Shown in pieces: positions 14,514 through 19,659 of a stretch of DNA of 19,659 nucleotides (positions are counted from its first letter, which is position 1; every line of letters begins with the position of its first letter). The notes under the pieces are model-generated. The model was not told where the DNA came from. It saw only the letters and a program-made list of their open reading frames with translations, and ran no database searches. The stretch comes from Candidatus Ventricola intestinavium (GTDB lineage: Bacteria > Bacillota > Clostridia > Christensenellales > Aristaeellaceae), in assembly GCA_018715105.1 (NCBI GenBank), contig DVMG01000115.1, positions 1 to 19,659 on the forward strand, written 5' to 3'. A program made the translations under genes and the position numbers.

Positions 14514-15461
14514 TCACCGGGTCAGGTCTTCCTCCGGAATGCGGTAAAGCTGGCGGTTCTCAAGCCCCCAGACCTTCTCGGAAAAACCGCCCGGCATGGC
14601 ACGGGAAAGCGCTTCGTTCATTTCAAAAAGGCGCGCATCCAGCGTATCAATCATGTGCAGCACCTCGGCCTCCGGGAACTTGGGCGGCATCGGGCTGCCG
14701 TAATCCGCAATGCCATGATGGGAGAGCACCATGTGCTGGAGCAGCAGCGCCTTGGCCGGGCTGGCCCCGGTCTTTTCCGCCGCAAGCTGGATGTTGACCA
14801 CCCCGCGAACGATGTGCCCCAGCAGCTTTCCATCCACGCTGTAATCGGAGACAAGGCCAAGCGCATCGGCATCCATCTCATCGAGCTTGGCTAGATCGTG
14901 AACGATGACGCCGGCCGTGAGCAGGCTGGGATTGAGCTGGGGATAGACGCTCATCAGCGCGCTGGCCGCGCGCAGCATGGTGGTCATATGGTGAAGCAGA
15001 CCGCCCCGCTCCGCGTGATGCATCTGCTTGGCGGCGGGAAAGGTGAGAAGCCGGTCCCCTGCGCGGTCGAGCAGCTCGCAGGCGATCCGGCGCAGATCGT
15101 TGTCGGCAATGTGGTCGGCGGCACGGACCACCTGCGCGAGCATTTCCCGGGGATCCTCCGGCGCACAGGGGATCAGAGCGGACATATCCACCTCATCGCG
15201 CTTTTCAACGGCGCGGATCTTTTCAACGCGCAGCTGCATGCGGCCGTTGAATTCATTGCCCGTGGCGCGCACTTTGACAATGCTTCCCGCGACGGGAGGC
15301 TGCACGGTGCCATCCCACATTTTGGCGTTGATGGAGCCCGAACGGTCGGCGAGGGTCATATCCAGATAGTTTTTTCCGGAAGCGGCTGCCCGCTGCTCGG
15401 CGGAGCGGACGATCAGATACCCCTCGAAGCGATCGTCGCGCCGGATATCGGCAAGGAACAT
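14514..15461 (-). CDS. yhaM: 3'-5' exoribonuclease, YhaM family (OB-fold plus HD domain)
   Basis: A 315-residue protein matching YhaM of Bacillus (314 residues), a 3'-5' exonuclease that trims mRNA ends. An N-terminal OB-fold (about 10-90; FEGYLIVRSAEQRAAASGKNY, DMTLADRSGSINAKMWD) precedes an HD phosphohydrolase domain. HD metal-site residues are visible: H157/H158 in GGLLHHM, the pair H188-D189 in VIVHDLAK, H216, H248/H249 in LSHHG and D272. The start at 15461 is preceded by AAGGGAG at good spacing; an in-frame upstream ATG at 15548 would add 29 residues that fall across the candidate promoter and is less likely. It is convergent with the exporter operon and divergent from mglBAC. Confidence 0.92.
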   Translation of the reverse strand: MFLADIRRDDRFEGYLIVRSAEQRAAASGKNYLDMTLADRSGSINAKMWDGTVQPPVAGSIVKVRATGNEFNGRMQLRVEKIRAVEKRDEVDMSALIPCAPEDPREMLAQVVRAADHIADNDLRRIACELLDRAGDRLLTFPAAKQMHHAERGGLLHHMTTMLRAASALMSVYPQLNPSLLTAGVIVHDLAKLDEMDADALGLVSDYSVDGKLLGHIVRGVVNIQLAAEKTGASPAKALLLQHMVLSHHGIADYGSPMPPKFPEAEVLHMIDTLDARLFEMNEALSRAMPGGFSEKVWGLENRQLYRIPEEDLTR

Positions 15462-15519
15462 GGTGTGTTCTCCCTTCTTCAGAGTAAAAAGGCGAAAGGA
15501 CGCCCTGTGATGCCTTTTC

Positions 15520-15548
15520 ATTATGAACGATCTCCGCGCAGTTTGCAA
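15520..15548 (-). promoter_or_regulatory. Candidate promoter of yhaM
   Basis: On the minus strand, -35 TTGCAA (15548 to 15543), a 17-nt spacer and -10 CATAAT (15525 to 15520). The start would be near 15513, about 50 nt before the yhaM ATG. Confidence 0.6.
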
Positions 15549-15555
15549 GCGGAAG

Positions 15556-15591
15556 TTTGTATGTCACAAAGAGATGAAAAAATCTTTTTCA
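15556..15591. repeat. Two adjacent inverted repeats upstream of yhaM
   Basis: TTTGT-atgtc-ACAAA (15556-15570) and TGAAAAA-atc-TTTTTCA (15575-15591) are both perfect inverted repeats, placed side by side just upstream of the yhaM -35. They may be operators; the second could also be a short AT-rich hairpin. The rest of the 15592-15734 interval shows no gene, and I see nothing else defined in it. Confidence 0.45.
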
Positions 15592-15734
15592 CAGCGCGGC
15601 GAAAACAGGGGTGAAAGGCACACAATCCGCATATACATAAAAAGCCAGGCAAGGCAGGAGCTAAAGCTTATATCCGGCAAAGGATTACACAGGGAAAGAA
15701 TACGCGTTCTATTCAATTGATTCAAAAAAAGACG

Positions 15735-15763
15735 TTGACATCTGTTGAAACGTTGATTATAAT
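15735..15763 (+). promoter_or_regulatory. Consensus sigma-70/sigma-A promoter of mglBAC
   Basis: A perfect TTGACA (15735-15740), a 17-nt spacer and a perfect TATAAT (15758-15763). The predicted start is near 15770, leaving a leader of about 140 nt before mglB. Such a strong promoter on a sugar importer usually goes with a repressor (see the operator entry). Confidence 0.9.
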
Positions 15764-15776
15764 AAACATACAGATG
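15739..15776. promoter_or_regulatory. Possible operator region over the mglBAC promoter
   Basis: CATCTGT (15739-15745), overlapping the end of the -35, and ACAGATG (15770-15776), at the predicted transcription start, are perfect inverted copies flanking the -10. Between the boxes TTGAAACGTTGAT (15745-15757) has the central AACGTT and one good TGAAACG half-site of LacI-family operators. Both are pattern-based; the regulator gene is not in the window. Confidence 0.4.
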
Positions 15777-15829
15777 GCATGCTCAATAAAAAATAAGGAA
15801 TGAAATCGTGAAATAATCCCAGCGAATCG

Positions 15830-15886
15830 GGCGCTTCTGTTCAGGGCGCCGCCTGTACAAGCCACTCAGCGGGAGTTTTCCCGTTG
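15830..15886 (+). other. Structured leader of mglB
   Basis: Two hairpins lie in the leader: GGCGC/GCGCC (15830-15834 with 15846-15850) and, closer to the gene, CAGCGGGA/TCCCGTTG (15867-15874 with 15879-15886, loop GTTT). Neither has a T-tract. The second ends about 11 nt before the ribosome binding site AGAGGTG (15898-15904), so it may protect the 5' end or tune translation. Confidence 0.4.
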
Positions 15887-15911
15887 AAATAAAAAGAAGA
15901 GGTGTATTCCC

Positions 15912-16997
15912 ATGAAAAAATTCATCGCGATGATGATGGTCGCGGCCCTCTGCCTGACGATGCTCTGCGGTGTCGCGGCGGCGGAAGGCGAGGTCTTTGT
16001 TTCCTGGTATACGTTCGGCGACGTGTATCTTTCCAGCGTGCGCACGGCGCTGAATGCTGCGATGGAAGAGAAGGGCCTTTCCTATGTGGATAAGGACTCC
16101 AACGCCAACCAGCAGACCCAGACCGACGACATCAACACCGCTCTGGTGACCGGCGCGAGCGCCATCGTCATCAACATGGTCGAATCCGGCGCGATTGGCA
16201 CCGCTGAAACGCTGATGAATGCGGTGAAGGCGCAGGATGTGCCGGTTGTGTTCTTCAACCGTGCCGTTTCCACGGACAACGAGGAAGCCGCCGCGCTGTT
16301 TAAGAGCTATGAAAAGTCTGCTTTCGTCGGCACCGACTTCCGTCAGGCCGGCATGATGCAGGGCGACATGATCGGCGAGTACGTGCTTGAAAACTACGAC
16401 GCGATCGACCTCAACGGCGACGGCGTCATCTCCTATGTCATGTTCAAGGGCGACGAGGCTAACCAGGAGGCTATCTACCGCACGCAGTACGCGGTGGAGA
16501 ATGCCGACGCGATCCTGACGGCCGCGGGCAAGCCGGCGCTGTCCTTCTATGACGAGAGCAACACCAACAAGTATCTCGTCGACCTGAACGGCACCTGGTC
16601 CAACACCGCCTCCTTTGACTACATGCAGACCATCCTCGCTCAGTACAACGAGGCCAACGGCAACATGGTTGAGCTCGTGATCTGCAACAACGACGACATG
16701 GCGCTGGGCGCTGTGAACGCGCTGCAGAATGCCGGCTACAACCTGCCCGGCGGCGAGAACTGCACCGTGATCCCGGTCTTCGGCGTGGACGCGACCGACG
16801 CGGCCAAGGAGCTCATTGCCAACAAGCAGATGACCGGCTCCATCAAGCAGGATGCGGAGGGCATGGCGGATGCCGTGGCCACCATCACCGCCAACATGAT
16901 CGAGGGCAAGGACAAGTTCGAAGGCCTCAACGAGAACTACGAAGTGGTTGACGGCTGGACGGTCAATATCCCGTACTCCATCTACACGGGCGAGTAA
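15912..16997 (+). CDS. mglB: Galactose/glucose ABC transporter substrate-binding protein
   Basis: A 361-residue periplasmic-binding-protein-like receptor that captures galactose or glucose outside the membrane and delivers it to MglAC. A signal peptide (MKKFIAMMMVAALCLTMLCG...) ends near VAAA at about residue 24. The best family marker is the calcium loop DLNGDGVIS (166-174), which matches the EF-hand-like site of the E. coli galactose/glucose-binding protein and separates it from ribose-binding relatives. The two-lobe fold is typical, with VICNNDDMALGAVNAL in the hinge region and FGVDATDAA near the C-terminal half. Cysteines at 14 and 19 do not sit in a standard lipobox, which is odd for a monoderm binding protein. 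It has its own AGAGGTG ribosome binding site and shows C-ending codon use suggestive of high expression. Confidence 0.9.
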   Translation: MKKFIAMMMVAALCLTMLCGVAAAEGEVFVSWYTFGDVYLSSVRTALNAAMEEKGLSYVDKDSNANQQTQTDDINTALVTGASAIVINMVESGAIGTAETLMNAVKAQDVPVVFFNRAVSTDNEEAAALFKSYEKSAFVGTDFRQAGMMQGDMIGEYVLENYDAIDLNGDGVISYVMFKGDEANQEAIYRTQYAVENADAILTAAGKPALSFYDESNTNKYLVDLNGTWSNTASFDYMQTILAQYNEANGNMVELVICNNDDMALGAVNALQNAGYNLPGGENCTVIPVFGVDATDAAKELIANKQMTGSIKQDAEGMADAVATITANMIEGKDKFEGLNENYEVVDGWTVNIPYSIYTGE

Positions 16998-17026
16998 TCC
17001 GGCGGAATTTCCGTTATTGACTCGGT

Positions 17027-17064
17027 GCGGAAGGGTCACACTGCTGGGCCCTTCCGCCTTCTTT
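17027..17064 (+). terminator. Intercistronic hairpin between mglB and mglA
   Basis: GCGGAAGGG (17027-17035) and CCCTTCCGC (17049-17057) form a perfect 9-bp stem, followed by only CTTCTTT. A leaky terminator or 3' stabilising hairpin here would give more binding protein than ATPase, a common arrangement in sugar ABC operons. Confidence 0.55.
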
Positions 17065-17130
17065 GACTATTCCAAAGGACAGAAAATTCTGCCGGATGGA
17101 AAGATTCCCGTAGGGAAGGAGAAGCACAAC

Positions 17131-18639
17131 ATGCAGGAATCCAACGTACTTCTTCGCATGGAAGGCATCTGCAAGAGTTTCCCTGGCGTCAAAGCTCTTG
17201 ACAATGCACAGCTCACGGTCAAAGCGGGCACGGTGCATGCGCTGATGGGCGAAAATGGCGCAGGAAAGTCGACGCTGATGAAGTGTCTCTTCGGCATTTA
17301 CAGCAAGGACGAGGGACACATCTATCTCGAAGGCAAGGAAATCAACTTCAAATCCTCCCGCGAAGCGCTTGACAACGGCGTGGCGATGGTGCACCAGGAG
17401 CTCAACCAGGCTCTCAAGCGCACCGTGATGGACAACATCTGGCTGGGCCGTTATCCTCTGATCAAGAAAGGGCTTCCGTTTGTGTCGGACAAGCAGTCCT
17501 ACAACGACACCAAAAAGGTCTTTGACGACCTGGGCATCCATGTCGATCCCAAGACGGTGATGAGCACCATGCCCGTCTCCCAGCGCCAGATGGTGGAAAT
17601 TGCCAAGGCGGTTTCCTTTAACTCCAAAGTGATTGTCTTTGACGAGCCGACCTCCTCCCTGACGGAGACAGAGGTGGAGCATCTGTTTAAGATCATCGAC
17701 ATGCTCAGGAACCGCGGCTGCGGCATCGTCTACATCTCTCACAAGATGGAGGAGATTCTGCGCATCTCCGACGAGGTGACCATCATGCGCGACGGCCAGT
17801 GGGTGGCCACGCGCCCGGCCAGCGAGCTGACGATGGACGAGATCATCCGCCTGATGGTCGGCAGGCCGCTGACCAACCGCTTCCCGCCGAAGGACAATGT
17901 TGTCGGGAAGGAAGACATTCTCAAGGTTGAGGGGCTCACGGCGATGTATTCCCATCTGAAAGACGCCAGCATCCACGTTCGAAAGGGCGAAATTCTGGGG
18001 ATCGCCGGGCTGGACAGCTCCGGCCGCACGGAGCTGCTTGAAAACATCTTCGGCAACGCGACACGCAAGGCCGGAAAGATCTACAAGGATGGAAAACAGG
18101 TCGAAAACAGAAGCCCGAAGGAATCCATCAAAAACGGCTTTGCACTGGTGACGGAGGAACGCCGCGCCACGGGCATTCTGGGCATTCTGGATATCCGCGC
18201 GAACACCGTAATCGCGAGCCTGCGCAAATACCTGAACGGATGCCTGCTCAGCGATAAGAAGATGGCCGCCGCGACGGACAGCATGATCAAGGCCATGCGC
18301 ATCAAGACCCCCTCGCAGCAGACCAAGATCAACACGCTTTCCGGCGGCAACCAGCAGAAGGTCATATTCGGCCGCTGGATGCTCACCAGCCCGGATGTGC
18401 TGCTGCTTGACGAGCCGACCCGAGGCATCGATGTCGGCGCGAAGTATGAAATCTATCAGCTTATTCAGGAGCTGGCCAAGCAAGGCAAATCCGTTGTCAT
18501 GGTTTCTTCGGAAATGCCGGAACTGCTGGGCGTGTGCAACCGGATCGTCGTCATGTCCGGCGGCCGTGTCGCCGGCGAGGTCGACGCAGATCACACCACG
18601 CAGGAAGAAATCATGACATTGGCTGCAAAATACGCATAA
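17131..18639 (+). CDS. mglA: Galactose/methyl-galactoside ABC transporter ATPase (two ABC domains)
   Basis: A 502-residue tandem ATPase of the MglA/RbsA/XylG class that powers sugar import through MglC. The first domain has Walker A GENGAGKS (40-47), the divergent signature VSQRQMVEIAKA and Walker B VIVFDEPTSS. The second has the degenerate P-loop GLDSSGRTE (293-301), lacking the lysine, which is normal for this class, then LSGGNQQK (403-410) and LLLDEPTRGID. Length fits MglA (about 506). AAGGAG at 17116-17121 sets the ATG at 17131; the frame is open further upstream without a ribosome binding site. It follows mglB by 133 nt with a hairpin between them and precedes mglC by 16 nt. The substrate call rests on MglB. 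Confidence 0.93.
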   Translation: MQESNVLLRMEGICKSFPGVKALDNAQLTVKAGTVHALMGENGAGKSTLMKCLFGIYSKDEGHIYLEGKEINFKSSREALDNGVAMVHQELNQALKRTVMDNIWLGRYPLIKKGLPFVSDKQSYNDTKKVFDDLGIHVDPKTVMSTMPVSQRQMVEIAKAVSFNSKVIVFDEPTSSLTETEVEHLFKIIDMLRNRGCGIVYISHKMEEILRISDEVTIMRDGQWVATRPASELTMDEIIRLMVGRPLTNRFPPKDNVVGKEDILKVEGLTAMYSHLKDASIHVRKGEILGIAGLDSSGRTELLENIFGNATRKAGKIYKDGKQVENRSPKESIKNGFALVTEERRATGILGILDIRANTVIASLRKYLNGCLLSDKKMAAATDSMIKAMRIKTPSQQTKINTLSGGNQQKVIFGRWMLTSPDVLLLDEPTRGIDVGAKYEIYQLIQELAKQGKSVVMVSSEMPELLGVCNRIVVMSGGRVAGEVDADHTTQEEIMTLAAKYA

Positions 18640-18655
18640 GGAGGCCGACAAAACC

Positions 18656-19659
18656 ATGTCCTCGAAACTGGATGCTTTCAAGGCGCTGCCCGCCAAGGAT
18701 AAGCGGCACGCCGTTGTCAACTGGCTGCTTGACCATGCGATGATCATCATCATCCTGCTGCTGGCGGTGTATGTGCAGATTCAAAGGCCGCAGTTCTTCG
18801 GCGTGGCCTCGCTGGTCAACATCATTTCTCTGACGGCCTCCCGTCTGCCGATGGCGCTGGGCGTCGCCGGTTGTATCGTCCTGGCCGGCACGGACCTGAC
18901 CGGCGGCCGCGTGGCGGGCCTGACGGCCTTCGTGGCGGCTATCCTGCTGCAGAGGGCGGGGGCTAACGGCCGCTTTATTCCCGACGGCGTGCCGCAGAAC
19001 CTGCTGCTCGTGCTGCTGCTGGTCATGGTGATTGGCGCCTGCATCGGCCTGATCAACGGCTTTATCATGGCCAAATGGAAGCTGCATCCTTACATCATCA
19101 CCCTGGCCATGCAGATGATCACCTATGGTATCTATCTGACGGTTTCCAATTCCAAGCAGGTTTCCAGCCTGGATACCAGCTATACCACGGATTTTGTCAC
19201 AAAAGCCTTTGTAAAATTTGGCACCACGGCTGTGCCGACCTATGTCATCCTGGCTGTCATCCTGACGGCCGTGATGTGGGTCGTCTGGAACAAGACCACA
19301 TTCGGCAAGAACATGTTCGCTGTGGGCTCCAATGAAGAGGCCGCCCGCGTTTCCGGCGTCAATGTCATGGCGACCATCATCGGCGTGTTCATGCTTGCCG
19401 GCGCGCTCTATGGCTACACCGGCTTCATTGAGGCCGCCCGCCTGGGCTCCTCCACAGCCACGCTCGGCCTGAACTATGAAGCGGACGCCATCTCCGCCGC
19501 AGTTATCGGCGGCGTGTCGTTCGTAGGCGGCACCGGCAAGATCAGCGGCGTTATTCTCGGTGTGTTTATGATGCAGCTGATCATTTCGGGCATGACCTTC
19601 CTGGGCATTTCCGGCAATGTCACCTACATCATCAAGGGTGCGGTCATTCTGGTTGCCTG
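18656..19659 (+). CDS. mglC: Galactose/methyl-galactoside ABC transporter permease, cut by the window end
   Basis: Membrane subunit of the importer; about 334 residues are visible and the frame is still open at the last base. MglC of E. coli has 336 residues, so little should be missing. Family stretches include IVLAGTDLTGGRVAGLTAF, LHPYIITLAMQMITYGIYL, FAVGSNEEAARVSGVNV (the coupling region facing the ATPase) and GGVSFVGGTGKISGV. The N-terminus is cytoplasmic and hydrophilic for about 25 residues, then many membrane segments follow. AGGAGG at 18639-18644, overlapping the mglA stop, precedes the ATG. Partial at the 3' end. Confidence 0.93.
   Translation, partial: MSSKLDAFKALPAKDKRHAVVNWLLDHAMIIIILLLAVYVQIQRPQFFGVASLVNIISLTASRLPMALGVAGCIVLAGTDLTGGRVAGLTAFVAAILLQRAGANGRFIPDGVPQNLLLVLLLVMVIGACIGLINGFIMAKWKLHPYIITLAMQMITYGIYLTVSNSKQVSSLDTSYTTDFVTKAFVKFGTTAVPTYVILAVILTAVMWVVWNKTTFGKNMFAVGSNEEAARVSGVNVMATIIGVFMLAGALYGYTGFIEAARLGSSTATLGLNYEADAISAAVIGGVSFVGGTGKISGVILGVFMMQLIISGMTFLGISGNVTYIIKGAVILVA

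Noticed and set aside
15739..15757. CcpA cre site over the mglBAC promoter
   Set aside because: The motif TTGAAACGTT does not fit the spacing of the cre consensus (TG-N-AA-N-CG); only a general LacI-family resemblance remains.
1..19659. CRISPR arrays, tRNA or rRNA genes, insertion sequences, prophage or defence genes
   Set aside because: I saw no repeat-spacer pattern, cloverleaf, transposase, integrase, nuclease or toxin-antitoxin pair in the window.

Overview
This is an ordinary-looking stretch of chromosome from a GC-rich, Gram-positive-type bacterium, most likely Bacillota, class Clostridia. The evidence is a YhaM-type exoribonuclease (a Firmicutes family), an orphan ECF-transporter S component, a split LacL/LacM beta-galactosidase, strong AGGAGG ribosome binding sites and near-consensus sigma-70/sigma-A promoters. 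I see no rRNA, tRNA, insertion sequence, phage gene or CRISPR array. The sugar-binding protein has a plain signal peptide without a clear lipobox, which I loosely associate with Christensenellales-like Clostridia; that placement is a guess.

Layout. 48-6809 (+) holds lacL and lacM (overlapping by 17 nt), an M19 membrane-dipeptidase-like peptidase, a YifB/ComM Mg-chelatase-like AAA+ protein and two GNAT acetyltransferases, closed by a terminator at 6842-6879. 6929-8590 (-) holds an ECF S component, with its own consensus promoter and a leader containing an intrinsic terminator, and a TIM-barrel sugar isomerase/epimerase-like protein. 8787-10048 (+) holds deoC, divergent from the isomerase, and a HIT-family protein, followed by a strong terminator. 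10333-14315 (+) is a MacB/YknXYZ-type ABC exporter: membrane-anchored adaptor, ATPase, permease, then a second, secreted adaptor of unusual tandem architecture. A perfect-palindrome terminator follows. 14514-15461 (-) is yhaM. 15735 to the window end (+) is the mglBAC galactose/glucose ABC importer behind a textbook promoter; mglC runs off the edge.

Functional picture. MglBAC would import galactose or glucose, and LacLM would cleave lactose or other beta-galactosides in the cytoplasm; they are about 13 kb apart and are not one operon. DeoC feeds deoxynucleoside sugar into glycolysis. The exporter genes are coupled by short overlaps (4 nt and 8 nt). The window shows no obvious new defence or mobile system. 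Most worth a second look are the attenuator-like leader of the ECF S component, the duplicated-domain second adaptor, the split beta-galactosidase and the regulatory region of mglBAC.
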